DNA of 64,000 nucleotides from Mycolicibacter nonchromogenicus (GTDB lineage: Bacteria; Actinomycetota; Actinomycetes; Mycobacteriales; Mycobacteriaceae). The DNA lies in assembly GCF_002101775.1 (NCBI RefSeq), contig NZ_LQPI01000031.1, forward strand, positions 1 through 64,000, in the 5' to 3' direction. A program made the translations under genes and the position numbers. A model generated the notes under the pieces. That model made no database searches. It had not been told where the DNA came from and worked only from the letters and a program-made list of their open reading frames with translations. This document shows positions 52,539 through 63,643 of the stretch, piece by piece; the stretch's first letter is position 1; every line of letters starts with the position of its first letter.

Positions 52539-54089
52539 TCAGTGCGAGAGCGCGGCCTCCGGCTCGGATGCCTCCGGGTCCTCGGCGGACACCTTGTTGC
52601 TGCCGATGAACAGCCCGAGCACGGCGCCCACCACACACACCAGGGCGGTGATGCCGAAGATCTCGCCGTACATCATGGCGAACGCCACCTTGGAGTTGGC
52701 GGCCTTGTTGAGCATCTTCTCCACCAGAGTCTCGCCGGTCGCCCGGGGCAGTTCGGCCAGGATCTGGTTGAACCGGTACAGACCCCAGGCGGACAGTGCT
52801 GCCATCCCGACCAGCATCCCGGTCATCCGAGCCACCACCACGCTGGACGCGGCGATGCCGTGCTCGCGCGGCGGCACCGCCCGCATCACCGCCGAGGTCA
52901 GCGGGCCGATGACCAGACCCAAACCGAAACCGGCCAGCATCTGGTCGGTGTCCAAGGCGGGCACCGAGAACAGTCCCAAGATGTGGTGGTCGTAATCGAG
53001 CAGGTCCACCGGCCATTTCGAGATCAGCAGATAGCCACCGGCTGCGATCAGCAGACCGACGAACGCCACCACCCGGTCCCCGGTGCGGGTTGCGATCCAG
53101 CCGCCGACCAGCGCGCCGATCGGCAGTGCGATCAGGAACCGCAGCAACAGCCCGGCGGCCTCGTTCTGGGTCATCCCCAGCACGCCCTGCCCGAACAGTT
53201 CGACGTCGACCAAAGTCACCATCAGGGCCGCGCCGGCGCACACGGAGGACCCCAGGGCCGCCAGGAACGGACCGAATCGCGCCCCGGTCGGGTCGATCAG
53301 CTTGGTGCGGGCGAACCGTTCCCACACCGCGAACGCCACCAGGGCCACCAGGGCTCCGCCCAACACCGGCAGCCCCCAATCGGGCAGGGCCTGCTTCGCG
53401 CTGGGTTCGGGGTTGTAGAGACCGAACACCGCCAGCCCCAATGCCACCGCCAACAGCAGTCCGCCGACGACGTCGACGCGTTCGGGCGGGGCGCCGTCCT
53501 GCGGCTCCGAGCGTGACGGCAGGCTGAAGTGGATCATCAGCATCGCCAGTGCGGTCAGCGGGACATTGATCCAGAACACATCGCGCCAGTCCCGCAGCGC
53601 CCACACGATGAAAATGCCGTACAGCGGGCCCAACACACTGCCCAGCTCCTGGGCGGCGCCGATCCCGCCGAGCACACCCGCACGATTACGCTGCGACCAC
53701 AGGTCAGCGCCCAGCGCCAGGGTCACCGGCAGTAGCGCACCGCTGGCCACACCCTGGATGGTGCGTCCGATCACCAAGGTCTGCAGGTCCATCGACAACG
53801 CCGTCACCACCGAACCGATGGCGAACGTGGTCAGGCTGACCTGCAGCAGCAGTTTGCGTCCGAACCGGTCGGACGCCCGGCCCAGCAGTGGCATCGCCGC
53901 GATGTAGCCGAGCAGGTAGCAGGTGATGACCGGGGTCAGCTGCTGGACCTTGTTGATCGGGATACCGACGCCCGCCGGCTGCGGAGCCATGATGTCGCGC
54001 ATGATCGTGACCACGACATAGGTGTCGAGGGCCCCGAGCAGGACGGCGAGGCTGCCGGCGCTGATCGCGAGTCGGCGATTGACCCGCAT
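52539..54089 (-). CDS. MFS transporter P55 (Rv1410c homologue)
   Basis: A 516-aa membrane transporter of the 14-helix DHA2 type. The usual MFS loop motif is visible as [14 protein letters not shown], and further helices run to [15 protein letters not shown] near the end. In M. tuberculosis this protein and LprG form a two-gene operon that moves triacylated lipids and lipoglycans to the cell surface and affects drug tolerance. The start overlaps the lprG stop by one base (TAATG), the same arrangement as in M. tuberculosis. Confidence 0.94.
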   Translation of the reverse strand: MRVNRRLAISAGSLAVLLGALDTYVVVTIMRDIMAPQPAGVGIPINKVQQLTPVITCYLLGYIAAMPLLGRASDRFGRKLLLQVSLTTFAIGSVVTALSMDLQTLVIGRTIQGVASGALLPVTLALGADLWSQRNRAGVLGGIGAAQELGSVLGPLYGIFIVWALRDWRDVFWINVPLTALAMLMIHFSLPSRSEPQDGAPPERVDVVGGLLLAVALGLAVFGLYNPEPSAKQALPDWGLPVLGGALVALVAFAVWERFARTKLIDPTGARFGPFLAALGSSVCAGAALMVTLVDVELFGQGVLGMTQNEAAGLLLRFLIALPIGALVGGWIATRTGDRVVAFVGLLIAAGGYLLISKWPVDLLDYDHHILGLFSVPALDTDQMLAGFGLGLVIGPLTSAVMRAVPPREHGIAASSVVVARMTGMLVGMAALSAWGLYRFNQILAELPRATGETLVEKMLNKAANSKVAFAMMYGEIFGITALVCVVGAVLGLFIGSNKVSAEDPEASEPEAALSH

Positions 54090-54778
54090 TACGCTCCCGC
54101 CGGCTTCTCAATAGTGACCGGCGCGTTCCAGTTCGACAGGGTCATCTGAATGGCGTTGCCCGCGCTGGGGTCGAGCTGAGCCTGAACCAGCTGGTGCTCG
54201 CCCTCCTCGGAGATCCACACCGTGGCCGGGGTCGGCGCGGTCGCCTTCAGCTGCGGCGCCAGGGCGTTCACGTCGTCGGCGGGCACGTTGCCGGTGATCC
54301 GGACGGCCTTTTCGCCGTTGATGGTGTCGCGGCCTTCGGACTTGGCGTCGGTCAGCTTGTCCAGCAGGTTGGCCAAGCCCTTCTCCGGGCTCAGGATTGC
54401 GGCTACGTCGTAGATCTTGTCGGCGGAGCCGAAGTTGTCGTAGTCGTCGCCGGTGATCGCCGCGTACAGGTCGCCGTCGATCACGACGAACTTGGCGTCG
54501 ACGTCCGAGCCCAGCATCATGATCGTCGCGCTGCCCTTGGCCGCGGTGGCCGGCTGGGTGGTCAGATCACCCTCGAGGGTCTTGACCGGCAGGTTCTTGA
54601 TCTGGCCCGTCACCGACAGTGCCAGGTGCGCGCTGCGCAGGTTGGCGGTGGTGGTGGCCGATTCCTTGACCAGAGTTGCCGCGTCCGGCAGCGGTCCGCC
54701 GGAGTCTTTGGACGAACAGCCGACGACCAGCGCCGCTGCAGTGGTCATGGTGGCCAGGGCGATGAGAAGTCTGCGCAT
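54089..54778 (-). CDS. lprG: Lipoprotein LprG
   Basis: A 229-aa exported lipoprotein binding triacylated glycolipids. With ATG 54778 the signal peptide is [21 protein letters not shown] and the lipidated cysteine is C21. The mature LppX/LprAFG fold includes [19 protein letters not shown] and [16 protein letters not shown]. An in-frame ATG at 54787 is possible, but a TACGAT -10 box overlapping it would place the transcript start at 54778, suggesting a leaderless mRNA. It is operonic with the P55 transporter. Confidence 0.95.
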   Translation of the reverse strand: MRRLLIALATMTTAAALVVGCSSKDSGGPLPDAATLVKESATTTANLRSAHLALSVTGQIKNLPVKTLEGDLTTQPATAAKGSATIMMLGSDVDAKFVVIDGDLYAAITGDDYDNFGSADKIYDVAAILSPEKGLANLLDKLTDAKSEGRDTINGEKAVRITGNVPADDVNALAPQLKATAPTPATVWISEEGEHQLVQAQLDPSAGNAIQMTLSNWNAPVTIEKPAGA

Positions 54779-54785
54779 GGGGGAC

Positions 54786-54791
54786 ATCGTA
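54786..54791 (-). promoter_or_regulatory. Candidate -10 box for lprG-P55
   Basis: On the minus strand TACGAT (within CTATACGATG) fits TAnnnT and lies seven bases before the ATG at 54778. This is the geometry of a leaderless transcript. No -35 motif was recognised. Confidence 0.35.
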
Positions 54792-54873
54792 TAGACGCCG
54801 CCTGATCGGGGCGGAGCAGCATAGACATCACCGTGAGTCTTTCTCGGCGCGAACGGCGACGTCATCGCCCGGC

Positions 54874-56097
54874 TTACCCGCGCGGTGGCGCGCCCACGAC
54901 GAAGCTCATCGTGGTGGCGGTGCTGCCGCCGATGTTGAGGGTTCCGAATCGGCGCGCGCCGGGGATCTGGTAGTCGCCGGCGTTGTCGCTGACCTGCTTG
55001 GCCGCATCGACGAGCATGCGCACGCCGGTGGCCCCGACCGGATGTCCTCCTCCGATCAGCCCGCCGCTGGGGTTGATCGGCAGACGCCCCCCGATGGCGA
55101 TGTCGTCGTTCTCGATGGCTTTCCACGACTGCCCGGGCTCGGTGAGGCCGATGTGGTCGATCGCCAGATATTCGCTGGGGGTGAAGCAGTCATGCACCTC
55201 GAAGCCGTCGACATCGTCGAGCGTCACTCGGGCGCGGTCGAATGCCTCCGCAACGGTCTGCCGCACATGCGGCATGACGTAGGGAGATTCGTTGTCGCGC
55301 TGGAGTTTCTGGCGCAGGCCGAGCCCGACGGTGCGGTGTCCCCACCCTTCGATGCGGGCCAGTGGACGCAGCCGGGGATGGTCTCGCAGGTACTGGTCGC
55401 TGACCAGGACGAGGCCGGCGCCGCCGTCGGTGAGTTGGCTGCAGTCGTATCGCCGCAACCGGCCCTCGACAATCGGATTGACCGTGTCGTCGGCGGCCTC
55501 GGTGAGATCGGGCACCGTCCAGGTGCGGGTCTGGGCATTCGGGTTGCGGCGGGCATTACCCAGGTTGGTGGTGGCGATGGCCTGCAGGTGGGCGTGGTCA
55601 AGGCCGTAACGGCGCTCGTATTCGTCGGCGACCTGCGAGAACACGCTGGCCCATATGTTCTTGGTGTCGGCGCCCTCGTGCCCGGCCCAGGCGGCCGCGC
55701 CCAGATGTGCCGCGCCGACGTCGCTGGGTACGGTGCGCTCCAGCTCCAATCCGAGCACCAGTGCCACCTGGTGAAAACCCGCGGCAAGATCGGCGATCGC
55801 TCCCCGGGTGGCCACACTTCCCGAGGCGCAGGCGGCTTCGTGCCGGGACGCCGGAAGGCCCCACAGCGCCGGGTCGACGGTGGCCGGCATCGCCCCGAGG
55901 TGACCCTGACCGGCGAACAGTTCACCGAACGCGTTGCCGACGTGGACGACGTCGACCTCGGCGCCGGACAGCCCGGCACTGGACAGGGTTGCCTCGGTGA
56001 CCTCTGCGGTCAGATCCGCGAAATCACGCCCCTCGCGGGAAAGGTTGCGGCCGAAATCGCTCTGGTACGCGCCGATGATCCACACGCCCTGGTTCAT
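54874..56097 (-). CDS. Thiolase-family acetyl-CoA acetyltransferase (SCP2-thiolase-like)
   Basis: A 407-aa thiolase-fold enzyme. The nucleophile is C90 in HEAACASGSVA, the Asn/His-type motif is EVHDCFTPSEYLA, and the C-terminal histidine motif is GGGHPVGATG. The usual final CxG loop is replaced by NIGGSTATTMSFV, as in SCP2-like thiolases that act on branched or cyclic acyl-CoAs. It is divergent from the carotenoid oxygenase gene with 95 bp between. In M. tuberculosis lprG is followed by ribC, so this gene is part of an insertion. Confidence 0.88.
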   Translation of the reverse strand: MNQGVWIIGAYQSDFGRNLSREGRDFADLTAEVTEATLSSAGLSGAEVDVVHVGNAFGELFAGQGHLGAMPATVDPALWGLPASRHEAACASGSVATRGAIADLAAGFHQVALVLGLELERTVPSDVGAAHLGAAAWAGHEGADTKNIWASVFSQVADEYERRYGLDHAHLQAIATTNLGNARRNPNAQTRTWTVPDLTEAADDTVNPIVEGRLRRYDCSQLTDGGAGLVLVSDQYLRDHPRLRPLARIEGWGHRTVGLGLRQKLQRDNESPYVMPHVRQTVAEAFDRARVTLDDVDGFEVHDCFTPSEYLAIDHIGLTEPGQSWKAIENDDIAIGGRLPINPSGGLIGGGHPVGATGVRMLVDAAKQVSDNAGDYQIPGARRFGTLNIGGSTATTMSFVVGAPPRG

Positions 56098-56147
56098 CTG
56101 TGTCCTCCCGCGACGGCCGGAGACCCGAAATCGCGACGATGATACAG

Positions 56148-56168
56148 TTAGCAGAGCCACTCTGGCAA
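56148..56168. promoter_or_regulatory. Palindrome between the divergent thiolase and carotenoid oxygenase genes
   Basis: TTAGCAGAG-CCA-CTCTGGCAA has perfect inner arms CAGAG/CTCTG and outer TT/AA pairs, with two mismatched positions on each side. It is 25 bases before the oxygenase ATG and 51 bases from the thiolase ATG, so one bound dimer could control both genes. The double HxlR regulator at 57680 is the natural candidate. Confidence 0.45.
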
Positions 56169-56192
56169 TTGAACCTTGGCGTTGGAGGCAGC

Positions 56193-57683
56193 ATGGGATC
56201 CGAACTGGTCACGACGTTCACCTCGACCTTGCCGGTGGACGACGACCACCCGTACCGCACCGGACCGTGGCGCCCGCAGCGCAATGAGTGGCGGGCCGAT
56301 GATCTGGAGGTCGTGCAGGGCAAGGTGCCCGACGACCTTGACGGGGTGTACCTGCGCAACACCGAGAATCCGCTGCACCCGCCGGCCCAGCACTACCACC
56401 CCTTCGACGGGGACGGAATGATCCACGCGGTCGAGTTCCGCAACGGAAAAGCCAACTACCGCAATCGGTTCGTGCGCACCGACGGGTTCTACGCCGACAA
56501 CGAGGCCGGCGCCTCGCTGTGGGCGGGGTTCATCGAATCACCGTCGGATGCCACCAGAACCGACGGCTGGGGTGCGCGGCGGCGGATGAAGGATGCGTCG
56601 AGCACCGACGTGATCGTGCACCGGGGAGTGGCGCTGACCAGCTTCTACATGTGCGGCGATCTGTACCGGGTGGACCCCTACACCGCCGAGACGCTGGGCA
56701 AGGAGACCTGGCAGGGACAGATCCCGGACTGGGGGGTCTCGGCGCATCCCAAGGTGGACCCCGTCACCGGTGAGCTGTTGTTCTTCAGCTACAGCAAGGA
56801 ATCCCCATACCTGCGATACGGGGCGGTCGACAAAGACGGCAACCTCTTGCACCTGACCGACGTCGAGTTGCCCGGCCCCAGGCTGCCGCATGACATGGCG
56901 TTCACCGAGAATTACGTGATCCTCAACGACTTCCCGTTGTTCTGGAATCCCGAGCTGCTCAAGAGCGATCTGCACGTGCCGCATTTCAGCCGCGACATCC
57001 CGTCGCGTTTCGCCGTGGTGCCACGCCGCGGCGACCTGTCGAAGGTGATGTGGTTCGAGACCGAGCCGACCTACGTCCTGCATTTCACCAACGCCTACGA
57101 GGACGGTGACGAGATCGTGCTCGACGGGTTCTTCCAGAGCAACCCGTCACCGTCGGCCAAGGGAGCGCGCTCCCTGGAGGAGGCGGCGTTTCGATGGCTG
57201 GCGCTGGACGGTTTCGAGTCCCGACTGCACCGCTGGCGCTTCAACCTCGCCACCGGTAAAGCCACCGAGGAGCGGCTCAGTGACAACTTCACCGAATTCG
57301 GAATGATCAACGCCGAGCAGCAGACTCGCGACTACCGCTACGTCTACGCCGCCACCGGCGAGCCGGGCCGGTTCCTGTTCAACGGTCTGGTCAAGCACGA
57401 CCTGCAGACCGGATCGGAGGAACGCATCAGTTTCGGCGACGGGGTTTTCGGCAGCGAGGCACCGATGGCGCCCAGGGTCGGCTCGACCGGTGAGGACGAC
57501 GGCTACCTGATCACCCTGACCACCGACATGAACGAGGACGCCTCCTACTGCGTGGTGCTGGATGCGGCCCGGATCAGCGACGGACCGGTCTGCAAGCTGC
57601 GACTGCCGGAACGGATCAGCAGCGGAACCCATTCCACCTGGGTAGCCGGTTCCGAACTCCGCCAGTGGCATGGCCCGCGATGA
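56193..57683 (+). CDS. Carotenoid cleavage/lignostilbene-type dioxygenase
   Basis: A 496-aa non-heme iron oxygenase with the seven-bladed propeller pattern of the RPE65/CCO family. The four iron-binding histidines are H185 (SAHPKVDP), H233 (PHDMAF), H297 (LHFTNAYE) and H480 (GTHSTW). The N-terminal LRNTENPLHPPAQHYHPFDGDGM is also typical. It resembles M. tuberculosis Rv0654, which cleaves carotenoids and apocarotenals. ATG 56193 follows a GGAGG ribosome site. Whether the substrate is a carotenoid or a stilbene cannot be told. It is coupled to the next gene by ATGA. Confidence 0.92.
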   Translation: MGSELVTTFTSTLPVDDDHPYRTGPWRPQRNEWRADDLEVVQGKVPDDLDGVYLRNTENPLHPPAQHYHPFDGDGMIHAVEFRNGKANYRNRFVRTDGFYADNEAGASLWAGFIESPSDATRTDGWGARRRMKDASSTDVIVHRGVALTSFYMCGDLYRVDPYTAETLGKETWQGQIPDWGVSAHPKVDPVTGELLFFSYSKESPYLRYGAVDKDGNLLHLTDVELPGPRLPHDMAFTENYVILNDFPLFWNPELLKSDLHVPHFSRDIPSRFAVVPRRGDLSKVMWFETEPTYVLHFTNAYEDGDEIVLDGFFQSNPSPSAKGARSLEEAAFRWLALDGFESRLHRWRFNLATGKATEERLSDNFTEFGMINAEQQTRDYRYVYAATGEPGRFLFNGLVKHDLQTGSEERISFGDGVFGSEAPMAPRVGSTGEDDGYLITLTTDMNEDASYCVVLDAARISDGPVCKLRLPERISSGTHSTWVAGSELRQWHGPR

Positions 57684-58723
57684 CCGACGTCCCCGAACTG
57701 AGCGGCCCCGATGATCCGGGCTCGCCGTTCGAACTGGCCCCGGGCCAGGCCAATGCCATCGGGCGCATGCTCGCACTGCTCGGCGACGAATGGACCCTGC
57801 TGCTGGTCCGCGAAGCACTGCTCGGGGCAACCCGATTCAGCGACTTCGCGCACCTGCCGATCTCGAATGCGGTGCTGACCACCCGCCTGCAGGCTCTGGT
57901 GCGCGACGGACTGCTCCAGCGGCAGATCTACCAGCAGCAGCCACTGCGGGCCGGCTACCTGGCGACCCCGCAATGCCGGCAGCTGTGGGCGGTTCTGGTG
58001 TCGATCTGGCAGTGGGAACGGACCTGGGTCGACGATCACGTCGACGGCCTGCCCGGAATGCGGCACCGAACCTGCGGCCAGGACTTCGCGCCCGTCCTGA
58101 CCTGCGGCCACTGTCAGACAGCGGCCGCAGTCGCCGACATCGAGGCGCGCTGGGGCCCGAGCGGCAGCTGGCAGCGCTCGGTACCGCGCGCCACCACCCG
58201 CCGACGGCTGCGATCCGGCGCCGGCCAGGCGGGACTGTTCCCGCAGACCATGGCAATCTTCGGCAACCGGTGGTCGGCGGCCATCATCGGCGCGGCGTTC
58301 ATGGGCACCCGGCGATTCAGCGACTTCCAGACTCGCCTCGACGCGCCCGCCGCCCTGATCGCCCATCGGCTCAAAGTGTTCTGCGAGATCGGTGTCCTAC
58401 AGGCGGCGGCGCACCCGAAGCGGGCGGATTGGAACGAATACCACCTGACCCCCAAAGGACTGGCCTTCTACCCGGTGATCGCCACCGCCATCCACTGGGC
58501 GCAGACCAACTACACCGGTGGGGAAGGACCCGCCCTGCGGCAAATCCACCGTCGGTGCGGGCACGACTTCGTCCCGCAGCTGGTCTGCGACCAATGCGCA
58601 ATGGTCCTGACCGCCGACAGCATCGGAGTGGTGCCACGCCGCGATGAGGCGGTCGACCTCGCCGGCGACGCGGCGCCGGCTTCCGCGCCGACGGCCGTCA
58701 GGCCGCGCCGAGACCATCGCTAG
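57680..58723 (+). CDS. Double HxlR-type winged-helix regulator with two zinc-ribbon-like tails
   Basis: A 347-aa protein made of two fused HxlR-like units. The first winged helix runs about 25-110 (LALLGDEWTLLLVREALLGATRFSDF). The second runs about 188-275 (MAIFGNRWSAAIIGAAFMGTRRFSDF). Each is followed by the same H-x2-CG-x2-F-x3-L-x-C-x2-C pattern: H129, C132, C142, C145 and H290, C293, C303, C306. An internal duplication is therefore clear. Single HxlR proteins act as dimers, so this may be a pseudo-dimer. It overlaps the carotenoid oxygenase stop and probably regulates it and the thiolase. Confidence 0.85.
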   Translation: MTDVPELSGPDDPGSPFELAPGQANAIGRMLALLGDEWTLLLVREALLGATRFSDFAHLPISNAVLTTRLQALVRDGLLQRQIYQQQPLRAGYLATPQCRQLWAVLVSIWQWERTWVDDHVDGLPGMRHRTCGQDFAPVLTCGHCQTAAAVADIEARWGPSGSWQRSVPRATTRRRLRSGAGQAGLFPQTMAIFGNRWSAAIIGAAFMGTRRFSDFQTRLDAPAALIAHRLKVFCEIGVLQAAAHPKRADWNEYHLTPKGLAFYPVIATAIHWAQTNYTGGEGPALRQIHRRCGHDFVPQLVCDQCAMVLTADSIGVVPRRDEAVDLAGDAAPASAPTAVRPRRDHR

Positions 58724-58732
58724 CCTGATGTG

Positions 58733-59347
58733 ATGTTCACCGGAATCGTCGAGGAGCTGGGCGAGCTGGTCGGCCGTGAGGACCTCGCCGACGCTGCGCG
58801 CCTGGTCATCCAGGGCCCCACCGTCACCTCCGATGCCCGCCACGGCGACTCGATCGCCGTCAACGGCGTGTGCCTGACCGTTGTCGATGTGCAGCCCGGC
58901 GGGCGCTTCAGCGCCGATGTGATGCGCGAGACACTGGAGCGCTCCAGCCTGGGATCGTTGCAGGTCGGCAGCCCGGTGAACCTGGAACGCGCCGCTGCTC
59001 TGGGCAGCCGGCTGGGTGGCCACATCGTGCAGGGCCACGTCGACGGCACCGGGCCGGTGTTGGCCCGCACCCCAGGCCAGCACTGGGAGGTGGTGCGTAT
59101 CGGGCTGCCGGCGTCGCTGGCGCGTTATGTGGTGGAGAAGGGCTCGATCACCGTCGACGGCACCTCACTGACGGTGTCGGGACTCGGCACCGACCCAGGC
59201 GGCCAGGAATTCTTTGAAGTCTCGCTGATTCCAACCACCCTGGAACTGACGACCCTGGGCCGGGCACCGGTCGGCGCCGTGGTCAATCTTGAGGTGGACG
59301 TGATTGCCAAATATGTCGAGCGGCTGGTGACAAAGCCCACGGAATGA
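58733..59347 (+). CDS. ribC: Riboflavin synthase, alpha chain
   Basis: A 204-aa enzyme dismutating two dimethylribityllumazines to riboflavin (also called ribE). It has two lumazine-binding beta barrels: the first begins [11 protein letters not shown] with NGVCLTV, and the second begins [11 protein letters not shown] with [12 protein letters not shown] directly before the ATG would add one residue. It begins nine bases after the HxlR gene and 97 bases before ribA2. Confidence 0.97.
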   Translation: MFTGIVEELGELVGREDLADAARLVIQGPTVTSDARHGDSIAVNGVCLTVVDVQPGGRFSADVMRETLERSSLGSLQVGSPVNLERAAALGSRLGGHIVQGHVDGTGPVLARTPGQHWEVVRIGLPASLARYVVEKGSITVDGTSLTVSGLGTDPGGQEFFEVSLIPTTLELTTLGRAPVGAVVNLEVDVIAKYVERLVTKPTE

Positions 59348-59444
59348 GTCCACGAGGCGAACCGTCGTTCCGGGGTGGTTCATACTGGACGGGCAGGTTG
59401 CGTCGTCCCGGCGCTTCCCAATCGTGAAATCAAGGTGGCAGAAG

Positions 59445-60719
59445 ATGACGAAGTTGGACACCGTCGAGCGGGCGGTTGCCGACATCGCGGCCGGAAAGGC
59501 TGTCGTCGTCATCGACGACGAAGACCGCGAGAATGAGGGCGATCTGATCTTCGCCGCCGAGAAGGCCACCCCCGAGCTGGTGGCGTTCATGGTCCGTTAC
59601 ACCTCCGGCTACCTGTGCGTTCCCCTCGACGGCGCCATCTGCGACCGGCTGGGGCTGCTGCCGATGTATGCGGTGAACCAGGACAAGCACGGCACCGCCT
59701 ACACCGTCACCGTCGACGCGAAGAACAACGTCGGCACCGGCATCTCGGCGTCTGACCGGGCCACCACCATGCGGCTGCTGGCCGATCCGGGCAGTGTCTC
59801 CGACGACTTCACCCGCCCGGGCCACGTGGTGCCGCTGCGCGCCAAGGACGGCGGGGTGCTGCGCCGGCCGGGCCACACCGAGGCCGCCGTCGACCTGGCC
59901 CGCATGGCGGGTCTGCAGCCCGCCGGCGCGATCTGCGAGATCGTCAGCCAAAAAGACGAGGGCGCCATGGCCCAGACCGAAGAGCTGCGGGTCTTCGCCG
60001 ACGAGCACGGTCTGGCCCTGATCTCCATCGCCGACATGATCGAGTGGCGGCGCAAGCACGAAAAGCACATCGAGCGCGTCGCCGAGGCACGCATCCCGAC
60101 CCGCCACGGCGAGTTCCGGGCGGTCGGCTACACCAGCATCTATGAGGACGTCGAGCATGTCGCGCTGGTGCGCGGCGAGATCGCCGGGCCGAACAACGAC
60201 GGTGATGACGTGCTGGTTCGCGTGCACTCGGAGTGCCTGACCGGCGATGTCTTCGGCTCTCGGCGCTGCGACTGCGGTCCGCAACTGGACGCGGCGCTGG
60301 CGATGGTCGCCCAGGAGGGCCGCGGCGTGGTGCTCTACATGCGTGGGCACGAGGGCCGGGGCATCGGCCTGCTGCACAAACTGCAGGCCTACCAACTGCA
60401 GGACGCCGGCGACGACACCGTCGACGCCAACCTCAAGCTGGGCCTGCCGGCCGACGCCCGCGACTACGGGATCGGGGCGCAGATCCTGACCGACCTCGGC
60501 GTTCGTTCCATGCGACTGCTCACCAACAACCCGGCCAAGCGTGTCGGGCTGGACGGTTACGGCCTGCACGTCATCGAGCGGGTGCCGTTGCCGGTGCGCG
60601 CCAATTCCGAGAACATCCGCTACCTGCTGACCAAGCGTGACCGGATGGGCCATGAACTGACCGGCCTGGAGGACTTCGACGCCTCCGCGCACCTGGATGA
60701 ATTCGGCGGTGCGCTCTAA
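59445..60719 (+). CDS. ribA2: Bifunctional DHBP synthase / GTP cyclohydrolase II
   Basis: A 424-aa fusion (ribBA) making both riboflavin precursors. The RibB part has [20 protein letters not shown] and [16 protein letters not shown]. The RibA part starts at [14 protein letters not shown], with the zinc cysteines in [17 protein letters not shown] and the catalytic [13 protein letters not shown] 59445 matches the homologous N-terminus and follows AGGTGGCAGAAG. I looked for an FMN riboswitch in 59348-59444 and did not find its conserved blocks. Confidence 0.97.
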   Translation: MTKLDTVERAVADIAAGKAVVVIDDEDRENEGDLIFAAEKATPELVAFMVRYTSGYLCVPLDGAICDRLGLLPMYAVNQDKHGTAYTVTVDAKNNVGTGISASDRATTMRLLADPGSVSDDFTRPGHVVPLRAKDGGVLRRPGHTEAAVDLARMAGLQPAGAICEIVSQKDEGAMAQTEELRVFADEHGLALISIADMIEWRRKHEKHIERVAEARIPTRHGEFRAVGYTSIYEDVEHVALVRGEIAGPNNDGDDVLVRVHSECLTGDVFGSRRCDCGPQLDAALAMVAQEGRGVVLYMRGHEGRGIGLLHKLQAYQLQDAGDDTVDANLKLGLPADARDYGIGAQILTDLGVRSMRLLTNNPAKRVGLDGYGLHVIERVPLPVRANSENIRYLLTKRDRMGHELTGLEDFDASAHLDEFGGAL

Positions 60720-61654
<935 letters not shown>

Positions 61655-61684
61655 AAGCGCGCAGACCTAGCTAGCCTGGATAAC

Positions 61685-63643
61685 GTGCCAGACCCCGCGA
61701 CCTATCGCCCGGCGCCCGGGTCCATTCCCGTCGCGCCCGGCGTGTACCGGTTCGTCGACCCGCACGGCCGGGTCATCTACGTGGGCAAGGCGAAAAGCCT
61801 GCGGTCCCGGCTGACGTCCTACTTCTCCGACATCGCTGGCCTGCACCCGCGGACCCGCCAGATGGTGACGACCGCGGCAGGCGTGGAGTGGACGGTGGTC
61901 AACACCGAGGTCGAGGCTCTGCAGCTGGAATACAACTGGATCAAAGAGTTCGACCCGCGGTTCAACGTTCGCTACCGCGACGACAAGACCTACCCCGTGC
62001 TGGCGGTCACCCTCAACGAGGAATATCCGCGGCTGATGGTCTACCGCGGGCCGCGCCGCAAGGGCGTGCGCTACTTCGGGCCCTACTCCCACGCCTGGGC
62101 GATCCGCGAGACCCTGGACCTGCTGCTGCGGGTCTTCCCGGCCCGCACCTGCTCGTCGGGAGTGTTCAAGCGCCACCAACAGATCGGCCGGCCCTGCCTG
62201 CTCGGCTACATCGGCAAATGCTCCGCGCCGTGCGTCGGGCGGGTCAGCGCCGAAGAGCATCGGCGGATCGTGGACGACTTCTGCGACTTTCTGGCCGGCA
62301 AGACCGACCGGCTGGTCCGCAGCCTCGAGCAGCAGATGCTGGCCGCCTCCGACAAACTGGACTTCGAACGTGCCGCACGCCTGCGCGACGATGTCGCCGC
62401 CCTGAAGCGCGCCCTGGAGAAGCAGGCCGTGGTGCTCGGCGACGGGACCGACGCCGACGTGGTGGCATTCGCCGAAGATGAGCTGGAAGCGGCGGTTCAG
62501 GTGTTTCACGTGCGCGGTGGACGGGTGCGCGGGCAACGCGGCTGGATCGTTGAAAAGCCCGGCGACCCAGGCGATGCCGACAGCTCCCTGGGCCAGCTGG
62601 TGGAGCAGTTCATCACCCAGTTCTACGGGGACCAGGCGGAATTGGAGGGCGCGGCCGACGAGCCGACCAACCCGGTGCCGCGCGAGGTGTTGGTGCCGTG
62701 CCTGCCGGCCAACTCCGACGAGCTGACCAGCTGGCTTTGCGAGCTGCGGGGCTCGCGGGTCTCGCTGCGGGTGCCCCTGCGCGGCGACAAGCGGACACTG
62801 GCCGAGACGGTCGAACGCAATGCCAAAGACGCGCTGCAGCAACACAAGATGAAGCGGGCGGGTGATTTCACCGCCAGATCGGCTGCGCTGCAGAATATTC
62901 AGGAGTCCCTCGGCCTTTCCGAGGCCCCGCTGCGCATCGAATGCGTTGACATCAGTCATGTGCAGGGCACGGATGTCGTCGGGTCGCTGGTGGTGTTCGA
63001 GGACGGCTTGCCGCGCAAGTCGGACTACCGCCATTTCGCGATCCGGGAGGCCGCCGGCGACGGGCGTTCCGACGATGTGGCCTCGATCGCCGAAGTGACG
63101 CGCCGTCGGTTCCGCCGACATCTGGATGCCGAAGTTCTTGCACCCGAAGGAAAATCGCGGAAGTTTGCCTATCCGCCCAACCTCTACGTGGTGGACGGCG
63201 GCGCGCCGCAGGTCAATGCCGCGGCCGCGGTGCTGGCCGAGCTCGGCATCACCGACGTGGCGACCATAGGCCTGGCCAAACGTCTGGAGGAGGTGTGGGT
63301 GCCCTCAGAGCCGGACCCGATCATCCTGCCCCGGCAGAGCGAGGGGCTCTATCTTCTGCAGCGGATTCGGGACGAGGCGCACCGGTTCGCCATCACCTAC
63401 CACCGAAGCAAACGGTCAAAACGGATGACCGAGTCGGTGCTGGACGCGGTGCCCGGGTTGGGCGAGCATCGGCGCAAGGTGCTGATCTCCCATTTCGGTT
63501 CGGTGGCACGACTGAAACGGGCTACCGTCGAAGAGCTCACCTCGATCCCGGGGATCGGCGCGGCGACGGCCGCCGCCGTCCTCGAGGCGCTGGGGGCCGA
63601 CGGCGCGGCGGGCGCCGCTGAACAGCAACGGATGTCGGGATGA
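61685..63643 (+). CDS. uvrC: Excinuclease ABC subunit C
   Basis: A 652-aa nucleotide excision repair nuclease. The N-terminal GIY-YIG domain is seen in [24 protein letters not shown] motif ([21 protein letters not shown], about 220-240) binds UvrB. The RNase H-like C-terminal nuclease region has [10 protein letters not shown] and [12 protein letters not shown], and the final helix-hairpin-helix is [16 protein letters not shown]. The GTG start follows the PH protein by 30 bp. The stop overlaps rapZ by four bases (ATGA). Confidence 0.97.
   Translation: MPDPATYRPAPGSIPVAPGVYRFVDPHGRVIYVGKAKSLRSRLTSYFSDIAGLHPRTRQMVTTAAGVEWTVVNTEVEALQLEYNWIKEFDPRFNVRYRDDKTYPVLAVTLNEEYPRLMVYRGPRRKGVRYFGPYSHAWAIRETLDLLLRVFPARTCSSGVFKRHQQIGRPCLLGYIGKCSAPCVGRVSAEEHRRIVDDFCDFLAGKTDRLVRSLEQQMLAASDKLDFERAARLRDDVAALKRALEKQAVVLGDGTDADVVAFAEDELEAAVQVFHVRGGRVRGQRGWIVEKPGDPGDADSSLGQLVEQFITQFYGDQAELEGAADEPTNPVPREVLVPCLPANSDELTSWLCELRGSRVSLRVPLRGDKRTLAETVERNAKDALQQHKMKRAGDFTARSAALQNIQESLGLSEAPLRIECVDISHVQGTDVVGSLVVFEDGLPRKSDYRHFAIREAAGDGRSDDVASIAEVTRRRFRRHLDAEVLAPEGKSRKFAYPPNLYVVDGGAPQVNAAAAVLAELGITDVATIGLAKRLEEVWVPSEPDPIILPRQSEGLYLLQRIRDEAHRFAITYHRSKRSKRMTESVLDAVPGLGEHRRKVLISHFGSVARLKRATVEELTSIPGIGAATAAAVLEALGADGAAGAAEQQRMSG

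Noticed and set aside
59348..59444. FMN riboswitch before ribA2
   Set aside because: The conserved blocks of the RFN element were looked for and not found; only short GC-rich inverted segments are present.
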